From CAVQFO01 sp963711725 (GTDB lineage: Bacteria > Pseudomonadota > Gammaproteobacteria > Nitrococcales > Aquisalimonadaceae): a DNA stretch of 64,000 nt. The notes under the pieces were generated by a model, which saw nothing but the letters and a program-made list of their open reading frames with translations, was not told where the DNA came from and made no database searches. Shown piece after piece: positions 17,408 through 25,782 of the stretch (positions are counted from its first letter, which is position 1; every line of letters starts with the position of its first letter). The translations under genes were made by a program, and so were the position numbers. The stretch covers positions 62,001 to 126,000 of the forward strand of contig CAVQFO010000022.1 in NCBI GenBank assembly GCA_963711725.1, in the 5' to 3' direction.

Positions 17408-18583
17408 ATGCTGTGGGATCTGCGCCCGGCCCTGGACGAACAGCGCGATCGGGGCCTCTACCGCAGGCCGCGCGCGGTTGAGGGTGCGGGCGCCGTTCGC
17501 GGCCGTCTGGACGGCCGCGACGTGGTGGTTTTCTGCAGCAACGACTACTTGGGCCTGGCAGCCCACCCCCGTATCACCGAAGCGTTCGAGAAGGCTGCCC
17601 GCCGCCATGGCGTAGGCAGCGGCGCCGCACACCTGGTTTCAGGCCATCGCGCCGAGCACGAGGCCCTGGAGCGGGAGCTGGCCGACTGGCTGGGGCGGGA
17701 CCGGGCGCTGCTGTTCTCCACGGGGTACATGGCCAACCTGGGCGCCGTGGCAGCGCTGATGGGGCGGGGTGATGCCGTGGCGGAAGACCGCCTCAATCAC
17801 GCCTCCCTGTTGGACGCGGCCCGCTTGTCCGGAGCCCGATTGGTGCGCTACCGCCACGCCGACACGGGTCACCTGCACGAACGCCTGGATGCCACTTCGG
17901 CGTTGCACCGGCTGGTGGTTACCGACGGGGTGTTCAGCATGGACGGCGACATCGCGCCGCTGGAGGCCCTAGCCGCCGAGGCCGAAGCCGAGAACACCGC
18001 ACTGATGGTGGACGACGCCCACGGCCTTGGCGTGATCGGCCCGGAGGGGCGGGGCAGTGTCGCCGCCGCCGGCCTGAGCCAGGCGCAGGTTCCCATTCTC
18101 GTCGGCACCCTGGGCAAGGCTTTTGGCACATTCGGTGCTTTCGTGGCCGGTACCGAGGCCTTGATCGAGACGCTGATTCAGAAAGCCCGCACCTACATCT
18201 ATACCACCGCGCCACCGCCGGCCGTGGCCGCCGCCACCCGGGAAAGCCTGCGCGTGGTCCGTGAGGAGGGCTGGCGCCGCGATCGCCTGGATGAGTTGGT
18301 CCGGCGGTTCCGGCACGGAGCCGGTCAACTGGGCCTGCGGTTGATGGATTCCAGTACCCCCATTCAGCCCGTGCTGGTGGGCGAGGCGGCCACCGCCGTG
18401 CGCGCGAGCCGCGCCCTGGAGACGGCCGGCTTGCTGGTGACGGCGATCCGCCCGCCCACCGTGCCCGAGGGGACGGCGCGGCTGCGGGTGACGCTGTGCG
18501 CGGAGCATGACGATGCCGAAGTGGACCGTCTGCTGGAGGTGCTGGGTGGGATCGACGGCCTGCAGGACAGCCATGCGGGCTAG
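17408..18583 (+). CDS. bioF: 8-amino-7-oxononanoate synthase
   Basis: A 391-residue PLP enzyme of the alpha-oxoamine synthase family that joins pimeloyl-ACP or pimeloyl-CoA and alanine to 8-amino-7-oxononanoate. Visible motifs: CSNDYLGLA, GSGAAHLVSGHR, VTDGVFSMDGD, the cofactor-binding DDAHGLGVIG and the Schiff-base lysine in VGTLGKAFG. The ATG at 17408 lies 3 bases after the repeat element and has no clear Shine-Dalgarno other than AGG in the element's end, so its translation may depend on the inserted sequence. It is the second gene of the biotin operon. Confidence 0.95.
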   Translation: MLWDLRPALDEQRDRGLYRRPRAVEGAGAVRGRLDGRDVVVFCSNDYLGLAAHPRITEAFEKAARRHGVGSGAAHLVSGHRAEHEALERELADWLGRDRALLFSTGYMANLGAVAALMGRGDAVAEDRLNHASLLDAARLSGARLVRYRHADTGHLHERLDATSALHRLVVTDGVFSMDGDIAPLEALAAEAEAENTALMVDDAHGLGVIGPEGRGSVAAAGLSQAQVPILVGTLGKAFGTFGAFVAGTEALIETLIQKARTYIYTTAPPPAVAAATRESLRVVREEGWRRDRLDELVRRFRHGAGQLGLRLMDSSTPIQPVLVGEAATAVRASRALETAGLLVTAIRPPTVPEGTARLRVTLCAEHDDAEVDRLLEVLGGIDGLQDSHAG

Positions 18584-18650
18584 TGTCCTGTTTCATACTA
18601 TTTGGTGTTTTCAGCGCGAGGCAAAACACCGAATAGCATGAAACAGGACA
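18584..18650. repeat. Palindrome between bioF and bioH containing the bioH start
   Basis: Arms of 28 bp (18584-18611 and 18623-18650) pair with two mismatches around an 11-base loop. The left arm starts TGTCCTGTTTCATACTATTT. The bioH ATG (18638) lies in the right arm, so a folded mRNA would hide the start. Confidence 0.8.
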
Positions 18651-19429
18651 CCAAAACATGGGGCGACGGCCCCGACCTGTTCCTGATCCACGGCTGGGGA
18701 ATGTCTGCCCAGGTCTGGGGCGAGTTCGGGGAACGGCTGGGTCGTGAGTGGCATGTCACCGCGGTGAATCTGCCGGGCCACGGCGGCGCCCCGCGCCTGG
18801 ACGAACCCTTCACGGCCGCCGCCGTGGCGAAGGCGCTGACGGCCGTGGCACCGGCGGAGGCTGTCTGGCTGGGCTGGTCACTGGGTGGGCTGTTGGCCCT
18901 GGAGGCGACCGCCCTTGGTGCCCGGCCCCGGGGCATTGCGGTGCTGGCGGGTACCCCCCGGTTCGTTGCCGGGCCTGATTGGCCTTGGGGCGTGGCTTCG
19001 CAAGCGCTGGCCGCGGTGGAGACCCAGTTGGACTCGGATCCGGGTCGGGCCCTGATGCGCTTCGTCCAGCTGCTGGCCACCGGCGGCAGCGGCGCCCGCC
19101 GGGCCGCCCGGGATTTGTTGGCGCGGTTGGCATCCGGCCCCGCGCCCGACCCGGCATGCCTGGCCCAGGGGTTGACGGTATTGCGGGAAACCGATGCCCG
19201 GGACCGGCTCCGGGCCCTGAATTGTCCAAGCCTTTGGCTGGGCGGCAACTCCGACCCGTTAATCCCGGCACGGGCACTCAGCGAGTCTGCCAGCCTGAGC
19301 GGCGGGAGCTGCCGCATCCTGGAGGGTGCGGGCCATTTGCCATTCATGACACACCCGGAGGCGGTCGCCGAGGCCCTGAGCGGGTGGTGGAACGAGAGCC
19401 ATGAGCGAGAACCCCTACATCATCGATAA
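18638..19429 (+). CDS. bioH: Pimeloyl-ACP methyl ester carboxylesterase
   Basis: A 263-residue alpha/beta hydrolase that removes the methyl group from pimeloyl-ACP methyl ester, closing the BioC-BioH route to pimelate. The oxyanion region is LIHGWGMSAQVW, the nucleophile elbow is GWSLGGLLALE, and the C-terminal GAGHLPFMTHPE carries the catalytic histidine. MKQDTKTWGDGPD is the natural N-terminus, so the ATG at 18638 is chosen over an upstream GTG at 18602. The start lies in a palindrome. The gene overlaps bioC by 29 bases. Confidence 0.9.
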   Translation: MKQDTKTWGDGPDLFLIHGWGMSAQVWGEFGERLGREWHVTAVNLPGHGGAPRLDEPFTAAAVAKALTAVAPAEAVWLGWSLGGLLALEATALGARPRGIAVLAGTPRFVAGPDWPWGVASQALAAVETQLDSDPGRALMRFVQLLATGGSGARRAARDLLARLASGPAPDPACLAQGLTVLRETDARDRLRALNCPSLWLGGNSDPLIPARALSESASLSGGSCRILEGAGHLPFMTHPEAVAEALSGWWNESHEREPLHHR

Positions 19430-20294
19430 ACGGCAGGTCCGGCGTTCGTTCGATGCCGCCGCCGCCGACTACGACGCCGTCGCCGTTTTACAACGGCAGG
19501 TGGGCGAGAATCTGATGCAGCGCCTGGAGTTGATCCGCCACAACCCCGGCCTGTTGGTAGACGTGGGGGCGGGCACGGGGGTGGCGACCCGGGCCCTGAT
19601 GAAACGCTATCCCAAGGCTCGGGTCGCCGCCCTGGATCTGGCTCCGGCCATGCTCCGCCGGGCCCGCAAACGGGCGCCGTGGCACCGCCGCATGGCTTGC
19701 GTGTGCGCCGACGCGGAGCATTTGCCGTTTCAGGACGCCAGCGTGGACATGATCTTTTCCAATCTGGCTGTGCAGTGGTGCCCGGATCTGGACCGCACGT
19801 TCCGCGAATTCCAGCGGGTGCTGCGCCCGGAAGGGCTGTTGATGTTTTCCACTTTCGGCCCCGACACGCTGCGGGAACTGCGCGCGGCCTGGTCCGAGGC
19901 GGACGGGTTCAGCCACGTCAGCGCCTTCATGGACATGCACGACGTGGGCGACGCCCTGGTGCGAGCCCGCTTCGCGGACCCCGTGATGGACGTGGAGAAC
20001 TTCACGTTGACCTACGACCGGACTGTGGATTTGATGCGCGATCTCAAGACCCTGGGAGCCGGCAATGCCACCGCCGGCCGCGCCCGCGGCCTGACCGGCC
20101 GGGCCCGGATGCGCGCCGTGGCAGACGCCTACGAGCGTTTCCGAGGCGCCGACAAGCGCTTGCCCGCGACCTATGAGGTGGTCTACGGCCATGCCTGGGG
20201 CGCCGAAGGCATTGCGCAGCTGCGTGATGCCACGGGGGCGGTGGGGATTCCCCTGTCCTCCCTGAAACAAAGCCTGCGCGGAGGTGGACGATGA
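19401..20294 (+). CDS. bioC: Malonyl-ACP O-methyltransferase
   Basis: A 297-residue SAM-dependent methyltransferase that caps malonyl-ACP so that the fatty acid synthase can build the pimeloyl chain. The N-terminal RRSFDAAAADYDAVAVLQRQ is typical of BioC. The SAM-binding motif is LLVDVGAGTGVATRAL, then FSNLAVQWCPDL and a C-terminal YEVVYGHAWG. It overlaps bioH upstream by 29 bases and bioD downstream by 4 bases (ATGA), which shows tight translational coupling in the operon. Confidence 0.94.
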   Translation: MSENPYIIDKRQVRRSFDAAAADYDAVAVLQRQVGENLMQRLELIRHNPGLLVDVGAGTGVATRALMKRYPKARVAALDLAPAMLRRARKRAPWHRRMACVCADAEHLPFQDASVDMIFSNLAVQWCPDLDRTFREFQRVLRPEGLLMFSTFGPDTLRELRAAWSEADGFSHVSAFMDMHDVGDALVRARFADPVMDVENFTLTYDRTVDLMRDLKTLGAGNATAGRARGLTGRARMRAVADAYERFRGADKRLPATYEVVYGHAWGAEGIAQLRDATGAVGIPLSSLKQSLRGGGR

Positions 20295-20992
20295 GGCATC
20301 GCGGCGTTTTCGTTACCGGCACCGACACCGAGGTGGGGAAGACCCTGGTGACGGCGGCGCTGTTGCACGCCATCGCCGGCGAGGGCTGGGTTACCGGCGC
20401 CATGAAACCGGTGGCCTCCGGCAGCGAGCGGGTGGACGGACGGCTGGTCAACGAGGACGCCCTTGCCCTCCAGAAAGCGGCGACCCTGGATTTGCCCTAT
20501 GATGTGGTTAATCCCTACGCCTTCGAGCCCGCCATTGCCCCCCATTTCGCCGCCGAGGATCGGGGGGTGCAAATCGATTTGGACCGGCTGGCGCGGGGTT
20601 ACGAGGAAATCCGCGATCAGGCGGATCTCACGGTCGTGGAAGGTGCCGGAGGCTGGCGGGTCCCGTTGGGGGAATCCATCGCATTCCCCGATCTGGTGGG
20701 CCTGCTGCGGGTTCCCGTGGTCCTGGTGGTGGGTATCCGCCTGGGCTGCATCAATCACGCATTGTTGACGGCGGAGGCCATAGCGGCGGACGGCTTCCCG
20801 TTGCTCGGTTGGGTTGCGAATCGGGTTGACCCGGATGATCCCTGCGCGGATCGGGAGATTCTCGCGCTGCAGAAGCGGATGCCCGCGCCCTTGCTAGGCA
20901 CGGTGCCTTATCAGCCCGAAGCTGATCCTCGTGCGGCGGCAAAGGGGATTGATGTGGAACGTTTTCGTGCCGCCCTTGATCGACGTCAATGA
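20291..20992 (+). CDS. bioD: Dethiobiotin synthetase
   Basis: A 233-residue P-loop enzyme that closes the ureido ring of dethiobiotin with ATP and CO2. The P-loop is FVTGTDTEVGKTLV, followed by GAMKPVASGS and VEGAGGWRVPLGE; all are standard BioD motifs. It ends the bioBFHCD operon, which lacks bioA here, so the 7,8-diaminononanoate aminotransferase must lie elsewhere. No strong terminator is visible in the 139 bases before the next gene. Confidence 0.94.
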   Translation: MRHRGVFVTGTDTEVGKTLVTAALLHAIAGEGWVTGAMKPVASGSERVDGRLVNEDALALQKAATLDLPYDVVNPYAFEPAIAPHFAAEDRGVQIDLDRLARGYEEIRDQADLTVVEGAGGWRVPLGESIAFPDLVGLLRVPVVLVVGIRLGCINHALLTAEAIAADGFPLLGWVANRVDPDDPCADREILALQKRMPAPLLGTVPYQPEADPRAAAKGIDVERFRAALDRRQ

Positions 20993-21131
20993 CAAAAGGC
21001 AAAACCCACAGTAGGCAGAGGGTTTTCTGGGCCTTGCAACTGAACTAGAATACCGCCCCGGTCCGGCTCCTCTTGCGAAGCGCTCGTGACGGAGCTGGCC
21101 ACCTGAGTTTCCGGACCCGTGCGAGGGGCGC

Positions 21132-21629
21132 ATGCTTGCCTCACAGCAGGAGCCAGTTCAAGGCCACAGGTGTTTCGTGCTGAAGCCCGATATCGGGCTT
21201 CACTGGCGCGAAAGCCAACTGGTATATGGTTTCGCGGCCTTGACCTGCCTGTCCGTCGCCACGGTTTTCGCCGTGGTGGGGTACTGGCCGATTCTGCCGC
21301 TGGCGGGGCTGGAAATCGGAGTTCTGGGCGGCGCTCTGTATATTTCCGCCCAGCGCGGGCATGACCGGGAGGTGATTCGCATCACCGACCGGGCGATTTT
21401 GATCGAGACGGGGCGTTGGGGTCCGTCGCAGTCCTGGGAGTTGGACCTCTATTGGTCCGAAGTCCGGCTGCTGCCCCCCGCCCATCCGTGGTACCCGAGC
21501 CGGCTCGTGATCCGCTCTGGCGGTCGGGAGTTCGAGTTCGGTTCCTTCTTGACCGAAGAGGATCGGAAGGCAATCGCCGCAGAGCTCAGTCGGATCATCG
21601 GACCGATGGCGGGTCGGGGGGATCAATAA
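21132..21629 (+). CDS. DUF2244 family membrane protein
   Basis: A 165-residue protein with two adjacent hydrophobic helices (about residues 32-73) and a C-terminal beta-rich part (ITDRAILIETGRWGPSQSWELDL, then LVIRSGGREFEFGSFL). This matches the DUF2244 integral membrane family, often found just upstream of cytochrome oxidase genes in proteobacteria. It lies 40 bases before coxB in the same orientation, so a link to oxidase biogenesis is reasonable. The function is not established. The ATG at 21132 has GAGGGG upstream. Confidence 0.75.
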   Translation: MLASQQEPVQGHRCFVLKPDIGLHWRESQLVYGFAALTCLSVATVFAVVGYWPILPLAGLEIGVLGGALYISAQRGHDREVIRITDRAILIETGRWGPSQSWELDLYWSEVRLLPPAHPWYPSRLVIRSGGREFEFGSFLTEEDRKAIAAELSRIIGPMAGRGDQ

Positions 21630-21669
21630 TGAGCTGCAGCCGCCAATCTCAGTTGGGAGAGTGCGTGGA

Positions 21670-22560
21670 ATGAAGGTAAACAAGAGAATCCGAGCCGCAG
21701 CGGGATGCCTGGGCCTGCTAAGCGTGGCGCCCTCGGCGTTTGCGGACTGGGACCTGAACATGACCCAGGGCGTGACCCAGATCAGCCACAAGGTCTACGA
21801 CCTGCACATGATGATTCTGATCGTCTGCGCCATCATCGGCGTGGTGGTCTATGGGGCCATGTTCTGGTCCATCGTCAATCATCGCAAGTCCAAGCACCCT
21901 CAGCCGGCCCAGTTCCACCACAGCACCACGGTGGAGATCGTATGGACGGTGATCCCGTTCCTGATTCTGGTGGGCATGGCCATTCCCGCGGCTTCCACGC
22001 TGATCCAGATGGAGGACACCTCCGGCTCGGCGATGACCGTGAAGATCACGGGTTACCAGTGGAAGTGGCGGTACGACTACGTGGACCAGGGCGTGGGCTT
22101 CTACAGCACCCTCGATGCCAAGAGCAACGCCGCCCGGCAGCTCCATTCCGGCATCGACCCGAAGACGGTTCCCCACTATCTGCTGAACGTGGATCATCCG
22201 CTGGTTCTGCCGGTGGACACCAAGATCCGCTTCCTGATTACTTCCGGCGACGTGATCCACTCCTGGTGGATGCCGGCGCTGGGGTTCAAGAAGGACGCCA
22301 TTCCGGGCTACATCAACGCGGAATGGACCAAGATCGACAAGCCCGGGGTATACCGCGGTCAGTGCGCCGAGCTTTGCGGCCGCGACCACGGTTTCATGCC
22401 CATCGTGGTGGTCGCCAAGAGCAAGGCCGACTTCCAGAAGTGGCTTGACGAGCAGAAGAAGGGCGGTGAGAACGGCTCCGCCCAGCAGGCGAGCACGGGC
22501 GGCGAGCAGCCTGCCCAGCAGTCCGCCAAAGCGTCCGCCGAAGTAGTGGCGGCCAAGTAA
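21670..22560 (+). CDS. coxB: Cytochrome c oxidase subunit II
   Basis: A 296-residue subunit of aa3-type cytochrome oxidase that receives electrons from cytochrome c. It has a signal peptide ending near PSAFAD, two transmembrane helices (about 43-65 and 85-107) and a periplasmic cupredoxin domain. The CuA ligands are all present: His in VIHSWWMP and GQCAELCGRDHGFM. The C-terminal tail is rich in Ala, Gln and Ser. There is no fused cytochrome c domain. GTG 21661 is an alternative start, but ATG 21670 gives better spacing to GGGAGAG. Confidence 0.95.
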   Translation: MKVNKRIRAAAGCLGLLSVAPSAFADWDLNMTQGVTQISHKVYDLHMMILIVCAIIGVVVYGAMFWSIVNHRKSKHPQPAQFHHSTTVEIVWTVIPFLILVGMAIPAASTLIQMEDTSGSAMTVKITGYQWKWRYDYVDQGVGFYSTLDAKSNAARQLHSGIDPKTVPHYLLNVDHPLVLPVDTKIRFLITSGDVIHSWWMPALGFKKDAIPGYINAEWTKIDKPGVYRGQCAELCGRDHGFMPIVVVAKSKADFQKWLDEQKKGGENGSAQQASTGGEQPAQQSAKASAEVVAAK

Positions 22561-22583
22561 ACATCCTGTTGGGGGTACGGCTC

Positions 22584-24161
22584 ATGAGCGAAACCACGAC
22601 GCACGCTGAACACGACAACGCTCCGCCCAGCAGTTTCCTGCAGCGCTGGGTCTTCACGACCAATCACAAAGACATCGGTACCCTGTACCTGGTCTTTGCG
22701 CTGATCATGTTCTTCATCGGAGGCACCATGGCCATGGTGATCCGTGCGGAACTGTTCGAGCCGGGCCTGCAGCTGGTGGACCCGTATTTCTTCAATCAGA
22801 TGACCACCATGCACGCCCTGGTCATGATCTTCGGTGCGGTCATGCCCGCCTTTACGGGGCTGGCCAACTGGATGATCCCGATGATGGTGGGCGCGCCCGA
22901 CATGGCGCTGCCGCGGATGAACAACTGGAGCTTCTGGATCCTGCCTTTTGCGTTCGCGATCCTGCTCTCCACACTGTTCATGCCCGGCGGCGGCCCGGCC
23001 GGCGGCTGGACCATGTATCCGCCGCTGATGATCCAGACGGGTACCGCCTTCCCGTTCATCATCTTCGCCATCCACATGATGGGCATTTCCTCCATCATGG
23101 GCGCCATCAACGTCATCGCCACCATCCTGAACATGCGTGCGCCGACCATGACGCTGATGAAAATGCCGCTGTTCGTTTGGACCTGGCTGATCACCGCCTA
23201 CCTGCTGATCGCGGTGATGCCGGTTCTGGCCGGCGCGGTGACGATGCTGCTGACGGACCACTTCTTCGGTACCACCTTCTTTGATGCCGCCGGCGGCGGT
23301 GATCCGGTGCTGTTCCAGCACGTGTTCTGGTTCTTCGGGCATCCCGAGGTCTACATCATGATTCTGCCGTCCTTCGGCATCGTCTCGGCGATCATCCCGA
23401 CCTTCGCCCGCAAGCCACTGTTCGGCTACAGCTCCATGGTGTACGCCACGGCCTCCATCGCCTTCCTGTCGTTCATCGTGTGGGCGCACCACATGTTCAC
23501 GGTGGGCATGCCGCTGGCCGGCGAGCTGTTCTTCATGTTCGCCACCATGCTGATCGCCGTGCCCACGGGCGTGAAGATCTTCAACTGGGTCGCCACCATG
23601 TGGAAGGGCTCGCTCACCTTCGAGCCGCCCATGCTGTTCGCCCTGGCCTTCGTGATCCTGTTCACCTGCGGTGGCTTCTCCGGCCTGATGCTGGCCATCA
23701 CGCCCGCCGACTTCCAGTATCACGACACCTATTTCGTGGTGGCGCACTTCCACTATGTGCTGGTCACCGGGGCCGTGTTCTCCATCATGGCCGCGGCCTA
23801 CTACTGGCTGCCCAAGTGGACTGGCCACATGTACAACATGGCCCTGGCCAAGTGGCACTTCTGGCTGTCCGTGATCTTCGTGAACGTGCTGTTTTTCCCT
23901 CAGCACTTCCTCGGCCTGGCCGGCATGCCCCGCCGTATTCCGGACTACGCCGTGCAGTTTGCGGACTGGAACATGGTCTCCAGCATTGGCGGCTTCGGCT
24001 TCGGCCTGACCCAGCTGCTGTTCGTGATCCTGGTGATCAAGGCCGCCCGCGGTGGCGAAAAGGCGACCTCCAAGGTCTGGGAAGGCGCCCATGGACTGGA
24101 GTGGGACCTGCCTTCGCCGGCTCCGTACCATAGCTACTCCGAGCCGCCGGTCGTCGAATGA
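22584..24161 (+). CDS. coxA: Cytochrome c oxidase subunit I
   Basis: A 525-residue twelve-helix catalytic subunit that reduces O2 and pumps protons at the heme a3-CuB site. The CuB and cross-link region is FWFFGHPEVYIMILPSFGI, the paired histidines are in WAHHMFTVGMP, and the heme ligands are in TYFVVAHFHYVL. HDTYF and the K- and D-channel regions also look normal. The ATG at 22584 is preferred over a TTG 15 bases earlier. It is followed by a stem-loop and a tiny membrane gene instead of ctaG. Confidence 0.96.
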   Translation: MSETTTHAEHDNAPPSSFLQRWVFTTNHKDIGTLYLVFALIMFFIGGTMAMVIRAELFEPGLQLVDPYFFNQMTTMHALVMIFGAVMPAFTGLANWMIPMMVGAPDMALPRMNNWSFWILPFAFAILLSTLFMPGGGPAGGWTMYPPLMIQTGTAFPFIIFAIHMMGISSIMGAINVIATILNMRAPTMTLMKMPLFVWTWLITAYLLIAVMPVLAGAVTMLLTDHFFGTTFFDAAGGGDPVLFQHVFWFFGHPEVYIMILPSFGIVSAIIPTFARKPLFGYSSMVYATASIAFLSFIVWAHHMFTVGMPLAGELFFMFATMLIAVPTGVKIFNWVATMWKGSLTFEPPMLFALAFVILFTCGGFSGLMLAITPADFQYHDTYFVVAHFHYVLVTGAVFSIMAAAYYWLPKWTGHMYNMALAKWHFWLSVIFVNVLFFPQHFLGLAGMPRRIPDYAVQFADWNMVSSIGGFGFGLTQLLFVILVIKAARGGEKATSKVWEGAHGLEWDLPSPAPYHSYSEPPVVE

Positions 24162-24177
24162 GCGGAAACGAAACGAC

Positions 24178-24201
24178 GGGGCGCCCCTGGGAGGGCGCCC
24201 C
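24178..24201. promoter_or_regulatory. Stem-loop after coxA
   Basis: GGGGCGCCC pairs perfectly with GGGCGCCCC around a 6-base loop, 16 bases after the coxA stop. No T run follows. It is more likely an attenuator or mRNA-stabilising hairpin that lowers expression of the next genes than a full terminator. Confidence 0.6.
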
Positions 24202-24217
24202 GAATTCAGACGAGAAT

Positions 24218-24337
24218 ATGACAGATCCCCGGGATAGCGTGGAACAGCGTCGCAAGCGCGCGCGTAGAACGGCAATTATCATGGCCCTGGTGGCGGTGGC
24301 TTTCTACGTGGCCTTCTTCCTGACTCGGGGGCACTGA
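24218..24337 (+). CDS. Small single-helix membrane protein, possible cytochrome oxidase small assembly protein
   Basis: A 39-residue protein: a charged N-terminal part (MTDPRDSVEQRRKRARRT) and one transmembrane helix (AIIMALVAVAFYVAFFLTRG). The layout resembles the very short cytochrome oxidase small assembly proteins found beside coxA in betaproteobacteria. It sits exactly where ctaG (Cox11) is expected, between coxA and coxC. An in-frame ATG at 24158, overlapping the coxA stop, would give 59 residues but would translate the stem-loop. Its reality is inferred from position, composition and the clean start and stop. Confidence 0.6.
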   Translation: MTDPRDSVEQRRKRARRTAIIMALVAVAFYVAFFLTRGH

Positions 24338-24389
24338 GCGCGGGATCGAAGGTTTAATCCGGGACTGTTTACGGGAAGAGGATAACAAG

Positions 24390-25253
24390 ATGGCTCAGAC
24401 ACATGGCGGCTACTACGTTCCCCATGGCAGTTATTGGCCCATGGTGGGGAGCATCGGCCTGAGCTCCACCCTGATCGGCTTTGCCGGTTTTCTTGAAAAC
24501 GAGAGCTGGGGCCCCTGGCTCGGCCTGATCGGCGTGGCGATCATGATCTTCATGCTTGCCGGCTGGTTCGGTACCGTCGTTCATGAAAGTGTGGGCGGAT
24601 TCTACAAGGAGCAGGAGGATCGGTCCTTCCGGTGGGGAATGACCTGGTTCATCTTTTCCGAGGTGATGTTCTTCGGCGCCTTCTTCGGCGCACTGTTCTA
24701 TGTGCGCATGTTCTCGGTGCCGTGGCTGGGCGGCGAGCACGCTCTGACCAGCCAGTACATCTGGAACGGTGTCTCCCTGGCCTGGCCAACCGCCGGGCCT
24801 GGCTTCACCGATATGCATTTCGAGGCCATGAAACCGTGGCTGCTGCCCACGCTCAATACCCTGATCCTGCTGAGCAGTAGCGTGACGGTGACCATCGCCC
24901 ATCACGCCCTCAAGGAAAACCATCGCGGCAAGCTGATCCTGGGCCTGCTGGCGACCGTGATCCTGGGCTTTTCGTTCGTGTATCTGCAGAGCCAGGAGTA
25001 CCTGGAAGCCTACACGCACATGAATCTGACCCTGCACACGGGGATTTACGGTTCCACGTTCTTCATGCTGACCGGTTTCCACGGCCTGCATGTGACCATC
25101 GGGGCGATTACCCTGACCGTGATGCTGTTCCGTGTGCTTAAAGGCCATTTCACGCCTGAGAACCACTTCGGTTTCGAGGCGGCGGCTTGGTACTGGCACT
25201 TTGTGGACGTGGTCTGGCTGGGTCTCTACGTCTTCGTGTACCTGCTCGCCTGA
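24390..25253 (+). CDS. coxC: Cytochrome c oxidase subunit III
   Basis: A 287-residue subunit with seven helices that stabilises the catalytic core. Family signatures include FRWGMTWFIFSEVMFFGAFF, FLENESWGPWLG, MLTGFHGLHVTIGA and the final AAAWYWHFVDVVWLGLYVFVY. The start ATG at 24390 has GGAAGAGG upstream. It closes the coxBA-small-coxC unit. A strong stem-loop follows the stop within 8 bases. Confidence 0.95.
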   Translation: MAQTHGGYYVPHGSYWPMVGSIGLSSTLIGFAGFLENESWGPWLGLIGVAIMIFMLAGWFGTVVHESVGGFYKEQEDRSFRWGMTWFIFSEVMFFGAFFGALFYVRMFSVPWLGGEHALTSQYIWNGVSLAWPTAGPGFTDMHFEAMKPWLLPTLNTLILLSSSVTVTIAHHALKENHRGKLILGLLATVILGFSFVYLQSQEYLEAYTHMNLTLHTGIYGSTFFMLTGFHGLHVTIGAITLTVMLFRVLKGHFTPENHFGFEAAAWYWHFVDVVWLGLYVFVYLLA

Positions 25254-25260
25254 TGCCCGG

Positions 25261-25293
25261 TTTCCGGCGGCCGCCCGCAGCGGCCGCCGGAAA
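25261..25293 (+). terminator. Terminator-like stem-loop after coxC
   Basis: TTTCCGGCGGCCGC pairs perfectly with GCGGCCGCCGGAAA (14 bp) around CCGCA, just after the coxC stop. There is no T tract, so termination efficiency is uncertain. A role in 3' end protection is also possible. Confidence 0.6.
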
Positions 25294-25452
25294 TGTGATC
25301 ATTTGCACGTCCCGATTTGCCGATTCCCGGAACCTCTTCCCGCCCCGAGCCTCAAACGATTTTGCTGGACGAATCTGCGCACCGGAAAGCGCCGCGAGTT
25401 CCGGGGCGAAATCCGTTCAGGGCCTGAGGCCGCGGGTCAGGCAAGCGCCTGC

Positions 25453-25668
25453 TCAGTGGAAGGGCGTGTTGGGGTGAATCACCCCGGTAAAGATCAGAAT
25501 CAGCAGGATCAGAAAAAGCCCGAACGACAGGGCGATACGCACCGTCAAAGCCTTCACCGTGCGTTTCGAGTCGCTACGGTCCTTGAGCAGGAAGAACAGT
25601 CCCGACCCGAGGCTGGCGATGATCGCGAGCAGGATCAGCACGATGACGAGCTTTATGAAGAAAATCAT
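25453..25668 (-). CDS. DUF2909 twin-transmembrane protein
   Basis: A 71-residue protein with two hydrophobic helices (about residues 2-27 and 43-64) joined by a charged loop (KDRSDSKRTVKA). It matches the DUF2909 twin-helix family that sits between coxC and surf1, on the opposite strand, in Pseudomonas and relatives. It is divergent from surf1. Its function is unknown, and the conserved place suggests a part in oxidase biogenesis. Confidence 0.8.
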   Translation of the reverse strand: MIFFIKLVIVLILLAIIASLGSGLFFLLKDRSDSKRTVKALTVRIALSFGLFLILLILIFTGVIHPNTPFH

Positions 25669-25782
25669 GGGCGCCCCGAAACAGAAGCTGGCGATGGCGA
25701 CGGACGGCATCGGCCCGGCACCGCGGTCAAGCGGCCAGTATAAAGCCCAGGCCCGGCCGCGGCTAACGGTGCTTTGACGTCC

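Noticed and set aside
22359..24275. A 638-codon open frame antisense to coxA and the end of coxB
   Set aside because: It is a shadow of GC-rich coding sequence. It is rich in His, Gly and Gln, has no family signature, and the opposite strand encodes intact coxA.
24158..24337. 59-residue version of the small cox protein starting at the coxA stop
   Set aside because: It would require translating a perfect GC-rich stem-loop. The shorter start at 24218 better fits known small assembly proteins, though the longer form is not excluded.
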